Source: Jaenimonas drosophilae
Lineage: Eukaryota; Euglenozoa; Kinetoplastea; Trypanosomatida; Trypanosomatidae
DNA: 64,000 bases
Direction of reading: 5' to 3'
Assembly (NCBI GenBank): GCA_030849065.1
Contig: JASAON010001627.1
Location: forward strand, 1-64,000
Shown here piece after piece: positions 1-8,709 of this stretch. Positions within the stretch are counted from its first letter, which is position 1; every line of letters starts with the position of its first letter. A program made the position numbers and the translations under genes. Below the pieces are notes generated by a model. That model was not told the origin of the DNA. It saw nothing but the letters and a program-made list of their open reading frames with translations, and did no database searches.

Positions 1-1417
1 TTGCTGGTCGACCTCCCCGCACCCCCGCCCCGGGCATCCGGTATCCCCGGGGGGCGGGGCCTGGAAACTGGCGGGTTTTTTTTTTTGAACGGCGGCCGCC
101 CTCACCGCCGCCCCCCACGACGCCACGAATCGACAGAATCGCCGGGGGACGGGCAATTCCGCACCGGCCGCCAATCTTACGACGCAACCGCGAAAGCAAA
201 CCGGGGTGGGCGGCGCGATTTCGAGCGGCACGGCGCCACCCCCATTTCCAGCGGGGGCGCGAGCACGCGCAGGCAACACGCGCTGCGCGGATTTGCCAAA
301 AAGCAAAAGCCACCCCCAAGCCCCACCAATCGAACAATTGCGGGGAAAAAAAACTGCTGCCTGCGTCGGGCGGTTTTTCCTGCGTTTTCATAGTTGGCAT
401 TTTCTTCAAAAACCCAAAGCGCGGGGCCGGATTGGCCAGGGCGGCGCCCGGCGGCGGGGGCGGCTGCGCCTCACCCCCGCCCCCGGCGTCTGCGGAAAGG
501 GGGGCCGGCCCCGCATTTGGAAGGGCGGCGGCGCGGGCCGGGTTTGCCGGCGCGGGGCGGTTTTTTTTTGGCAATTGGAGAATTGGCAACGACGCCCGAT
601 TGCACGATCAATCCCCCCCCCCTATGCCGAAGCGTGGCGCGCGATCCCCATGGGATTTGCGTCAATTGAAACCCCCCATCCCTCTTTTAAAAAACAAAGC
701 AATTGCGGCGCCAAATGGAAACGCCGTTCGCCGGCTTCGCATGCGGCCCCCCCCCGGGAACCGCGATATACCGAAAAGCCCAAGCCGCAATGATGCGGGC
801 AAACGTGGGTTTTCACTTTCTTTCCACTAACAAACAATGCCGGAACCTGCAAAAACCTCCGCCCGACCCCATTCGGGGTCAAACGGCGGCAACCCAACCA
901 CAAAAAAAGCCCCGTTCACTGTTTCAGCCATTTGGAAAATTCATGATGAATGCCGCCCCCTTTCCAAAAAGGAGGAGGCAAAGCCGCAGACGATAAGCGT
1001 GGAACAGTGAGCGCATCGCGCTCAGCATTCCGGCTGAATTATTGCGCTCCCCCTCTGCATAGATGGCGTGGCGCCCGTCCTCCTTCGGGCGGGAGGGGTC
1101 TGCGCTTCCGAAAAAAGGTGTACGGCACCAAGGGTTCCCAAGTCATCACTGACCTCAGTACTAACTTGGCCTGCCGGTGCTTAACTTCACAAATCGGACG
1201 GGATATGGTGTTTTCACTGGAGTATGGTCGTACACATAAGCCGTGGCTGTGGTGTTGTGTGCAGCAGTGGTAGCCCTGGCGGCACGGCCCCTTGGCGCCA
1301 TGCCGACGTTTGGTTCCTGTTGCATCGGGGGAGGGGGCGGGTTTTCAACGACGGTTTGTTTGGCCGAAAAATGGCCGCCTGCATTTGACATGCCGCGCGA
1401 AATCTGTTTTAATTTAC
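1..1417. other. Gene-free left end with anomalous GC-rich sequence
   Basis: I see no credible gene here. The first 60 bases are about 80% G+C and the next 120 about 65%, with repeated runs of C, G, A and T. The short reading frames are low-complexity and resemble no protein I know. From about 1140 the texture becomes like the other spacers of the window. The last part (about 1140-1417) lies just after the transporter stop codon on the transcribed strand and is probably its 3' UTR. The GC-rich part could be a poor-quality contig end, a chimeric join, or a real compositional island. Confidence 0.6.
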
Positions 1418-2644
1418 TTACACGAAGAGGGAGACGTAGGTCCCAAGAACGGCACCGCCGAGGCCAACGACAAGCATCAGGGTCGCGGTGGCCAGACCTG
1501 CGTGATCGAGTCGAGCCAACCCGCGGGCGTGGAGCGCGAGGCGGAACGCTGCGGGATACGTGAAGCAAAGGTTGCTGCTGCACAAACCCCCGAGCAGAGA
1601 AATGATGAAGATAATGCCCGTCGCCTTTAATGCGATGACGAGGCTTATTAACGAGAGACCGAAAGTAATTCCAATGTTCCTCCAGAACGGAATTGCATCA
1701 TGTGCCAAGTCGTGGGTTGCTGAGTTATAGCCATACAAGAAGATAAACAGTGCATCGCGGCATGGAAACAGCACCAATACGTAGGCAATGATGATTGTGA
1801 TGGAATACGTACTTTCACAAACAGCAAACAAAAAATCTTTCATCGGGTCGTAGTTGGTAAGTATGTTGCCGGTGATGTTTGGCGCGTTACTGAGATAACC
1901 GAAAAATCCAACCGTGGCGTAGATAGTCCCCGTTACTCCGACGCTGATGGACGACACCCGCACCATGTTCTCTCGGGTGGGAACCGAGAGGTTGGTGTAG
2001 AGCTGAAAAACGAGGGACTGGCAGTCGAAGGAGAACATCAAGACGGGGAGAGCAAGGAGGGACTTCTGTGATAGGTTGACGAATGTGATGGGCGCCTGGG
2101 GACGGTCCTCAAAGGGAAGTGGGAAGAAGTAGCGGTATATGATGGATACCCCGACGAAGAAGGTGGCCGATATCGCTGCCATGGACACAAAGCGCAGATG
2201 GGTGACTTTAGGAATACAGGATAGTGGGAACATGATGATGAGCCAAGCAAAGATCATGACGTGGCTTGATGTGCTGAGGAAGGGTACAACACGCGAGATG
2301 ACGGGCAACATGGGTGTGAAGATTTCACCCACAACGACAATGTAGCCTGCGGCGATGCCAATGTTGTAAATGATGAGAATCCACCTCACCACTTCCTCGC
2401 TAGTGCGACCGAGGAGCTCTCTAGAGATGTCCTCATAGGATCGTAGGGAGAGCAGATCCACACAGAGTACTAGATAGTCAATAGACAGCACTGTCAGTGC
2501 CGCCACGACGGCAAGCGTAAAGAGAACCAGGGCAACGCCACCTTCCTGCAGCATCGATGGCAGCGCCAGAACGCCGGCGCCAATGGTGGTGACGGACAAA
2601 CTCAGTGCGGCACCAATGATGCCTCCTTCACCTAGATACCCCAT
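1418..2644 (-). CDS. Amino acid transporter, AAAP/SLC38-like
   Basis: This is a 408-residue polytopic membrane protein with about ten to eleven hydrophobic segments from residue 8 to the C-terminus. The N-terminal segment has the pattern usual for the amino acid/auxin permease family: a small-residue-rich first helix, then GAGVLALP, where the unwound first helix binds substrate. It probably moves amino acids across the plasma membrane or an acidic organelle, often with protons. Trypanosomatids carry many such genes in arrays, but only one is present here. The long soluble N-terminus of many family members is absent, so the first helix starts almost at the ATG. The start is an ATG at 2642-2644. 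Substrate cannot be read from sequence. It is the last gene of the unit before the anomalous left end. Confidence 0.88.
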   Translation of the reverse strand: MGYLGEGGIIGAALSLSVTTIGAGVLALPSMLQEGGVALVLFTLAVVAALTVLSIDYLVLCVDLLSLRSYEDISRELLGRTSEEVVRWILIIYNIGIAAGYIVVVGEIFTPMLPVISRVVPFLSTSSHVMIFAWLIIMFPLSCIPKVTHLRFVSMAAISATFFVGVSIIYRYFFPLPFEDRPQAPITFVNLSQKSLLALPVLMFSFDCQSLVFQLYTNLSVPTRENMVRVSSISVGVTGTIYATVGFFGYLSNAPNITGNILTNYDPMKDFLFAVCESTYSITIIIAYVLVLFPCRDALFIFLYGYNSATHDLAHDAIPFWRNIGITFGLSLISLVIALKATGIIFIISLLGGLCSSNLCFTYPAAFRLALHARGLARLDHAGLATATLMLVVGLGGAVLGTYVSLFV

Positions 2645-3013
2645 ATCCTAAATAACCTGTGAAGACTCTTCAGAACACACACAAACAAGCAAAAAAGGAG
2701 GAACAAATTAAACATCTTGAGGTGAGCCACTACCACCACACCTGCGCAGAGACGCACACACACGCGTGTGTGTAGGCTCGCCTGACTCCCCAACCGTCAG
2801 AACACCACCAACTTCCTTTCAGGGTGCCGCACTCTCCCGAGAAGAGCTTAGCCATATATGTACATGTGTGTAATCAAAGATTGGATGATAAGGCTGGCTA
2901 TTTAACACCACAGACGAATACAAATATCGACATGGTAGTGTGCGCTCGTGTATGGCCAATGGGCCACCATCAACATGGTGTGTGGGCCGCGATACATCTA
3001 CCAACCACCTCAC
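2645..3013. other. Spacer between ankyrin protein and transporter genes
   Basis: No gene is seen. It holds the 3' UTR of the dynein-like/ankyrin gene and the 5' UTR of the transporter. A purine run on the plus strand near 2690-2702 gives a pyrimidine tract in the transporter transcript and is a plausible trans-splicing signal. An 18-base perfect palindrome of alternating purine and pyrimidine lies at 2756-2773. Confidence 0.5.
2756..2773. repeat. Perfect 18-bp alternating purine-pyrimidine palindrome
   Basis: Four AC steps, a central CGCG-like core and four GT steps read identically on both strands. Alternating purine-pyrimidine DNA of this kind can adopt Z-form or extrude as a small cruciform. 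In RNA it would form a hairpin with no loop bases to spare. It lies in the spacer between the transporter and ankyrin genes. Confidence 0.7.
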
Positions 3014-4036
3014 TCATTCTCTATAACGCTCCTTCACGAGAAAGGCCGAGACCTCTGGAGCGGTATCGGGATGGTTGTCGCAGCGGTAGCCCTGGAATTT
3101 GAGGAACAAATCCGCACCAAAGGACACCAACGCCTTGGCGAGGTCGAGGTCCTCCATCGCCATGAAGAGTGGCGGGCGGTTGTCGGACTCACGGGGGGCG
3201 TTCGGGTCGGCTCCGACCTGCAGGAGGGCCTTTGCCGACTCCGTCAGGTGGCGGCTACAGGCGTACTGCAATGGCGTCATGCCAGCCTTCAGCTTGTGAT
3301 GTACATTCACGTCGCCGGACATGATGATGCTCTTGATGGCATCACAATCCTGTGCATCCACAGCGTTGAGGATGAGTTCGGTTCCTAGGGTGACAGGGGA
3401 GCGGTCAACGTACTTGCTAAGTTCAGCCGAGCGGAAGAAGAGCATGCCGGAGATTTGGGTGTGCTCGTCAATGTCACTCTCACTGTCGCTCTCACGTCCT
3501 TCCTCACGGCGCTTGTCGTGCTTCTCCTTGGCCTCCTTGTAGAGTGGGTCGTCGACGGGCATCTTGGTAGACCACTTCGTCACGCAATCATGCTTGCGGG
3601 CGATGATGGAGTTCTTGATCATCAAGGTGGGGAAGGGTCCGGTGCTGCCGTTGTAGTCGAAGGGCTTCTTCACACCAAAGAAGGAGCGGAAGAACTCACG
3701 ACGGGGGAACTTTTCGGGGTCTGGGGTGAGGAGGTAGAGCGTGCGGGCCACCTCACGAAAGAAGGACTCATCCACGGTATCGCAGTTGGTGATGTAGACC
3801 CAGTCCCCGTTCTTGATGCCAACGTCCACGTAGTCCATCACGTTCTTGGCGCTCTTGAGCTGCTCCAAGTCGAAGCTCCACACCGTGGAGAGGACCTCCT
3901 TCGCCAAAATTTGGCAGGACACGAGCGGATCGCCATCCTCCTGAACGAAGATGATGGGCGTGCGGCAGTCCGAATTCTTCACAGCTCGCTCTATGTAGTC
4001 GAGGGGCTTCTCCTCATCTAGGTCGTGGGAGGGCAT
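3014..4036 (-). CDS. Dynein AAA6-like domain fused to ankyrin repeats
   Basis: The protein has 340 residues. Residues about 20-150 resemble the AAA6/D6 region of dynein heavy chains: a segment like PIIFVQEDGDPL matches the dynein PLIFVLSPG-DP block, NGDWVYITNC matches NG-WVLLQNC, a LTPDPEKFPRREFF stretch follows, and FPTLMIKNS matches FP-SVLQNS. Residues about 215-320 contain two to three ankyrin repeats (GMTPLQYACS, ALLQVGADPNAP, ALVSFGADLF). An acidic, charged linker lies between. The dynein homology was judged by eye and no Walker motif is visible, so motor activity is unlikely. A cytoskeletal or axonemal scaffold role is an inference. I use the ATG at 4034-4036; the frame extends upstream only through a TTG. 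A (GA)n tract and an AG acceptor lie 70-100 bases upstream. Confidence 0.75.
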   Translation of the reverse strand: MPSHDLDEEKPLDYIERAVKNSDCRTPIIFVQEDGDPLVSCQILAKEVLSTVWSFDLEQLKSAKNVMDYVDVGIKNGDWVYITNCDTVDESFFREVARTLYLLTPDPEKFPRREFFRSFFGVKKPFDYNGSTGPFPTLMIKNSIIARKHDCVTKWSTKMPVDDPLYKEAKEKHDKRREEGRESDSESDIDEHTQISGMLFFRSAELSKYVDRSPVTLGTELILNAVDAQDCDAIKSIIMSGDVNVHHKLKAGMTPLQYACSRHLTESAKALLQVGADPNAPRESDNRPPLFMAMEDLDLAKALVSFGADLFLKFQGYRCDNHPDTAPEVSAFLVKERYRE

Positions 4037-4342
4037 GGCTCCTTCAGTGGGCAATCAAGCGTGTGAGGTGGTGTGGAAGGGATCAGGGGACGGAGCTCCC
4101 GATTGACTAGTCAACCACAAGAGAGAGAGAGAGGGTGTGTAAGAGCAAAGCCACATGGATGGGTGCATCATTGGAAGGATCAAGGAAAAGAACGGCAACA
4201 ACAACAATCGGGCCCACTTTAAGTCCACGACACGTGCGTGTTGGGTGGAAGAAGATGGGGCATCCCGAACGGCGTGAGAGACGCAAACTGGCAGCCCGGA
4301 CCGAAATAGCGCAAGCTGGGCGTGGTGAGGGATGAAGATCAC
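4037..4342. other. Spacer between IDI-2 and ankyrin protein genes
   Basis: No gene is seen. Next to the ankyrin gene, a (GA)n run on the plus strand at 4121-4133 is a (CT)n pyrimidine tract in the transcript. It is followed by an AG acceptor at 4107-4108, which would leave a 5' UTR of about 70 bases. The rest is the 3' UTR of IDI-2. Confidence 0.5.
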
Positions 4343-5413
4343 TCATAGATGAGGCATGGACCTGACGCGCATTTGGCGCAGCTCCTTCAGGTTGGCCGCC
4401 CCGCACGTAAACATGGCCGCGCGGAACTCCTTCTTGAAGCGCTGAATCACGAGCCGCACGCTCTCAGGGCTCTCCATCGCCGCCGCCAAGAAGGGCATCG
4501 CCGCGGTGGCGTAGGTGGCGCCCATCATGAGCGACTTGGCCATGTCGAGCCCGTTGCGAATACCACCGCCGGCAATGAGGTCAAAGCCGCCGCCCTCCGT
4601 CAACCTGCGGCACTCACGCAGGCACACATCTGTGGGTATTCCCACATCACGCAAGACGTAGCCAAGGCTCTCTGTTTCCTTGGCGTTGGGCTGCCGACGT
4701 CCCTCAATCCACGCCCACGACGTACCGCCACAGCCCGAGACATCCATCCAACGCACCCCCATCTCCTTGAGAACCCTGGCGCTGCCATAGTCAATGCCGT
4801 GGCCGCAGCCCTTCACCAAGACGGGAGCCTTAATTTGGGGAAGAACCACGCGCAGCTTCTCAATCAGCTGGGCGAAGTTGGTGTCTCCCTCGGGCTGGCA
4901 CACCTCCTGCGTGTGATTGAGATGAATGCAGATGCCATCGGCCTTGACACAGTCGACGAGGTTGTTAATCTCCGCCGCCCCAAAACCGTAGTTGAGCTGC
5001 ACAAGACCAATGTTGGCCAACATGGGCACCGAGGGGCAGAAGCTCTTCACGTCGAAGGTGTGAACGGCACTCTTGTAGCGATTGACGATGCGCATTGATC
5101 CAAGGCCGAAGGGGATGCCCTCCGCCTCGCAGGCCTTGGCGAGATTCTCGTTGATGGTGCGTCCGTGCGCCTCACCGCCCGTCATGGATGAGATGAAGAA
5201 GGGGAACGAGATGCGGTGGCCCATGAAGTCGCAGGAGGTATCAATGGCGGCTAGATCAACCTGAGGCAGGGCGATGTAGGGGATGGAGTAGCGATTCCAA
5301 ATGGGGAAGCGGTCCTTGTGGGGCTCCACGAGGGTGTTGAGGCAAATGTTAATGTGGTCCTTCTTGCGCTGTTGCACCGCAGCTTCGCGGTCAGTAGAGT
5401 TCGCGGATGCCAT
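4343..5413 (-). CDS. IDI2: Isopentenyl-diphosphate delta-isomerase, type 2 (FMN-dependent)
   Basis: The 356-residue TIM-barrel enzyme interconverts IPP and DMAPP using reduced FMN and Mg2+, supplying prenyl units for sterols, dolichol and ubiquinone. Visible family blocks are QRKKDHI near the N-terminus, SSMTGGE (flavin phosphate region), [14 protein letters not shown] (metal and substrate region), [10 protein letters not shown] and [19 protein letters not shown]. Length is as usual for the family. The block normally written KE-VG-GI reads KGCGHGID here, a notable change. The chain ends in PHL, at best a weak variant of a glycosomal PTS1 signal. Type 2 isomerases are mostly bacterial and archaeal; occurrence in trypanosomatids is known and usually attributed to lateral transfer. 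Start is the ATG at 5411-5413; a (CA)n tract lies in its 5' UTR. Confidence 0.95.
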   Translation of the reverse strand: MASANSTDREAAVQQRKKDHINICLNTLVEPHKDRFPIWNRYSIPYIALPQVDLAAIDTSCDFMGHRISFPFFISSMTGGEAHGRTINENLAKACEAEGIPFGLGSMRIVNRYKSAVHTFDVKSFCPSVPMLANIGLVQLNYGFGAAEINNLVDCVKADGICIHLNHTQEVCQPEGDTNFAQLIEKLRVVLPQIKAPVLVKGCGHGIDYGSARVLKEMGVRWMDVSGCGGTSWAWIEGRRQPNAKETESLGYVLRDVGIPTDVCLRECRRLTEGGGFDLIAGGGIRNGLDMAKSLMMGATYATAAMPFLAAAMESPESVRLVIQRFKKEFRAAMFTCGAANLKELRQMRVRSMPHL

Positions 5414-5439
5414 CTCGTAGTAGTTGTAATGTGTAATGT

Positions 5440-5454
5440 GGTGTGTGTGTGTGT
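5440..5454. repeat. (GT)n microsatellite, (CA)n in the IDI-2 leader
   Basis: A run of seven to eight GT units on the plus strand reads as CA in the transcript, about 26 bases before the IDI-2 start codon. Similar tracts sit in front of two other genes of the window. Confidence 0.85.
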
Positions 5455-5670
5455 AGTTATGACGGATTACTGATGAGGGTGTGAGAAGGGTTCTTCACAG
5501 CAAAGAGACTTCAAACGGTAACAAGAAAAAACAAAGGAAGAAGTGGGTTACATGGCACCATGCTGCACAATATGTAGAGGTAATGTGAAACAACTACATC
5601 ATGCATCACTCTCGTAGTGATGTACGACACCCACCGTGTGTGTCTGTGTGTTGTGTTTATGGCCCTTGGC

Positions 5671-7050
5671 TTAGATGCTGGCATCCTTGCGCGTGGTGAG
5701 GTACTGGATGTACTTCTGCACACTATGGAGCAGCGTGGCAGAGTCGAGGGAGCCAAGGTCATTCTCGTCTCCCGCGGCGGCAGAGGGCCGACTGGTCGGA
5801 AATGGAAGCTTGATGAGTGTGAAGAGCTCTCGGAACTCCTGCTCCGCTGCTTCCTGTGAGCCATCCAGCCACAACGCCTCCTTCAAAGATGGCACCAGGG
5901 AGAGATAGCCGAGCCGTCGCTGGAGGTAGCTCACCGCGATGTTCCCCCGTGAGGCACAGAGGAGGTCCTGGAGCCAGTAGATGCGCAGCCGACGTAGGTA
6001 CATGCGCAAGAGGAAGACCATGTGTTTTGGCAAACGCTGCAACATTGCCCCAATTATGGAACAATCTCCTTCTTCACAGGCTGCGCACAGCTTTAGCGCG
6101 AGCTGCACATCCTTCTTGGCCACAAATGCAATCCAGGGGCTCTTCTTGCGTAGCTTGGCGTTGGTGAAGTGGATGAGCTCCGTGGAGAGGGAGTCGTTCT
6201 GCTGGCTCAGGGCGAGGTACACGATTCGGTAGAGGAAGAATTCGGAGATGCTGCAACTATCCTTGTTGATGCCATCAGCGAGATAGAAGGTCTTTAGTGC
6301 CGCCTGACACTGATTAAACTCACCAACATCTGCCCGCTCGAGCGCGATGCGTGCGTGTGTTTGGTAGACATCCACGGCAAAATCATTTTTGATGTTTTGT
6401 ACACGAATATCCTGCCGCATGCCCTTGAGTTGGTCGGAGAGGTAGCGTAGTGAGGCACTGCGGCCCTCGTTGGCCTCCATCTGCCTCGCCTTCTCCTTGA
6501 TGTGGTGGAAAGCACGGGTGAGGACGGAGAGCGGCCGTATATCCTCGGACGTTGGCTCATAACGGGAGTACTTGCGCTCCAGAGCGTTTGATAAGGCGGT
6601 GAAGGTGGTGGAGGTGGTGGTGGTGGTGTTGGCGGTGACGGAGGCGATGCGGCAGAAGAAGGCCTCGTCCTTGGCGGTGGCGGCATGATCGCGTTGACGC
6701 TTTCGTGAGTTGCCGCCGTTGGGTGCGTAAGATGGGCTCATGGGAGAGCTCGACGAAGGAGATGAGTAGTTGCTGCTGTTGTACTGCATCGGAGCACGCA
6801 AGGGCTGGGTTGGTGGCGCCACACGCCTACCTCGCTTCTGCAAGTTGGTCGCGATGTTGAGCATCTCCACGAAGCTCACCTGGCGGTACGTTCGCTTCTT
6901 TTGCAGCACATCATTGTCGTAGAGCTCAAAGGCCTCCAACACAAAAGGGTGAAGGTTAACGGGGGAGCGGCGGATGGCCTCGGTGAACACGGCATCGCGG
7001 CGCTGCTGCTCCTCTCCCAAAAGAGCCGTACTACCTTGGGAACGACTCAT
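5671..7050 (-). CDS. THP3/LENG8-like PCI-domain protein (SAC3/GANP family)
   Basis: The protein has 459 residues. A Ser/Asn/Pro-rich N-terminal half with basic patches precedes a SAC3/GANP-type region (about residues 150-430). It begins with LERKYSRYEP and RPLSVL, followed by blocks conserved in THP3 and LENG8: YLSDQLKGMRQDIRVQ, IKNDFAVDVYQTHARIALE and the GEFNQCQAAL block. A helical PCI/winged-helix part follows. Yeast Thp3 works with Csn12 in transcription elongation and mRNA maturation; LENG8 is a nuclear mRNP factor. A nuclear role in mRNA processing is inferred. I use the ATG at 7048-7050 because the upstream extension would start at TTG. Near the C-terminus the family likeness fades into a Ser/Ala-rich tail. 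Confidence 0.82.
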   Translation of the reverse strand: MSRSQGSTALLGEEQQRRDAVFTEAIRRSPVNLHPFVLEAFELYDNDVLQKKRTYRQVSFVEMLNIATNLQKRGRRVAPPTQPLRAPMQYNSSNYSSPSSSSPMSPSYAPNGGNSRKRQRDHAATAKDEAFFCRIASVTANTTTTTSTTFTALSNALERKYSRYEPTSEDIRPLSVLTRAFHHIKEKARQMEANEGRSASLRYLSDQLKGMRQDIRVQNIKNDFAVDVYQTHARIALERADVGEFNQCQAALKTFYLADGINKDSCSISEFFLYRIVYLALSQQNDSLSTELIHFTNAKLRKKSPWIAFVAKKDVQLALKLCAACEEGDCSIIGAMLQRLPKHMVFLLRMYLRRLRIYWLQDLLCASRGNIAVSYLQRRLGYLSLVPSLKEALWLDGSQEAAEQEFRELFTLIKLPFPTSRPSAAAGDENDLGSLDSATLLHSVQKYIQYLTTRKDASI

Positions 7051-7279
7051 CAGTTGGGCTGGCACAACCAATGATCAAGAAGAAGAAAGAAGGAGAACAA
7101 GAAACACATCATTACAACATGCAAGGAAGTCATTCACGTTGATGTGCCTACGCAGCACAACTTTCTAATCATGTGTGTGACAACGATTAAGCACTCCCTC
7201 ACCCTCAAGGGAGGGAAAGTAGTAGTGATGCCACGCTGAGCCACCAACAACTCTCGCACACATTGTGCATGTGTGTGTA

Positions 7280-7291
7280 GGGGGGGGGGGG
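7280..7291. repeat. Run of 12 G
   Basis: A homopolymer of 12 G on the plus strand (C12 in the transcript) begins 16 bases downstream of the DRG1 stop codon, in its likely 3' UTR. Its true length is uncertain because homopolymers are often miscounted. Confidence 0.8.
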
Positions 7292-7306
7292 ACCGTGTGA
7301 GTGCTT

Positions 7307-8431
7307 TTATTCGTTAGCGGTTCTTAGCATGATCTGCAGCACATCCTCATCTTCCAGGCAGTGGGCAATCCCCACACGCTGTGGCTGATGCTTGGCACTC
7401 GTGCCCCATACCAGTGCATACTTGAAGCGGGAAGCAATGTCCTTGTGAATACGCTTACAAATGTGCTCCACACTAGAGTCCCGCTTCACCACAAAGGGCT
7501 TGCCAAAGTCGGGGTGGTTGCCGTGTTTCTTGGTGTAGATGCGAACAATGTTGAGGTGCTCCCAAATTTCGTCAATCACCTCCTCCACGTTGAGGTCCCA
7601 ATGCAAAGAGAGGACCACCGAGTGTGGCATCTTGCTCAATCGGTCCATCTCTTCCATCGTCACCGTATCAATCTTGTTGTAGACGTACAGGCACGGCATG
7701 TACTTGCGGTTGCCCTCAATGACATCAATGAACTGGTCTACCGTGATGTCCTCCCGGAGTGCCACCTCGGCGTTGAAGATGCCATAATCCTTCAAGATTT
7801 CCTTGGCCATCGCCTCGGACATGCCTCGCGTTTGCGCCACGTTGCTGGTGTAGCTCACGGCATTCATGCTGCACGAGGCCTTCTTCTTGTAGGTGACGTT
7901 GGGGAAGCGTTGGTTGAGACGGATGCCAACCGATTCAATTTCATTCTCGATTTTGCTCCGCTGCGCCTCCGCCTTGGCGGCGTCTAGCATGAGAATGATC
8001 ATGTCTGCGGTACGCGCGGTGGCGATGACCTGCCGTCCACGGCCTTTGCCCTCTGCCGCACCTTCAATGATACCGGGGAGGTCTAAAATCTGGAGCTCCG
8101 TTCCCTTGTGGACGAGCTTACCAGGGATGCAGGTGAGGGTGGTGAATTCGTAGCCCGCCGCCTCACTCTCCGTCTGCGTAACCTTGGAGAGGAAAGACGA
8201 CTTGCCCACGGAAGGGAAGCCAACCAAGGCACAACGAACATCACCACTCTTGCGCACGTCGAAGCCATCTCCACCCTTGGCGCCTGCTGCTCGAGCGGCA
8301 TTCTCCAGCATCTCCGTCTTGATGCGCGCGAGCTGACCCTTGAGGCGGCCAATGTGATACTCCGTCTTCTTGTTCTTTTGGGTCCGAGCGATCTCCTCCT
8401 CAATCTGCTTACGGCGTTCAAGAAGACCCAT
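7307..8431 (-). CDS. DRG1: Developmentally regulated GTP-binding protein 1 (DRG1)
   Basis: The 374-residue TRAFAC-class GTPase matches eukaryotic DRG1 over its whole length. An N-terminal helical hairpin (1-45) is followed by G1 GFPSVGKS (71-78), G3 DLPGIIEGA with the K-loop segment GKGRGRQVIATA, G4 NKID, an inserted S5D2L-like helical domain, and a C-terminal TGS domain (about 297-374, starting VRIYTKKHG). DRG1 binds ribosomes with its partner DFRP1/Lerepo4 and relieves stalling during elongation. All GTP-binding motifs are intact. The start is an ATG at 8429-8431, as in other DRG1 proteins (MGLLERRKQIEEEIARTQKNK). Confidence 0.97.
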   Translation of the reverse strand: MGLLERRKQIEEEIARTQKNKKTEYHIGRLKGQLARIKTEMLENAARAAGAKGGDGFDVRKSGDVRCALVGFPSVGKSSFLSKVTQTESEAAGYEFTTLTCIPGKLVHKGTELQILDLPGIIEGAAEGKGRGRQVIATARTADMIILMLDAAKAEAQRSKIENEIESVGIRLNQRFPNVTYKKKASCSMNAVSYTSNVAQTRGMSEAMAKEILKDYGIFNAEVALREDITVDQFIDVIEGNRKYMPCLYVYNKIDTVTMEEMDRLSKMPHSVVLSLHWDLNVEEVIDEIWEHLNIVRIYTKKHGNHPDFGKPFVVKRDSSVEHICKRIHKDIASRFKYALVWGTSAKHQPQRVGIAHCLEDEDVLQIMLRTANE

Positions 8432-8709
8432 GATGATGAAGGTGATTCTACTACAACAACAACTAGAATACGCTTGTGCGTGTGGCTACACAAGGAGCTT
8501 CGAAGGGTATGAAAAGAAAAAGAAGTAGCCAGTGAGTGGAACATGACACAAGAAGAGGGGAGGGAGATGTTCAACTTCATGGAGTACAAAGTGTTTGTTG
8601 TTGTTAGTGTGCTGTCAGGCGTGCCTTTGGGGATAGCATGAGTGACCCCACACCGAGACAGGCGCAGCGTCTTCCCACTGCCCTTCTGTCTTGGCTGCAC
8701 TACACCAAC

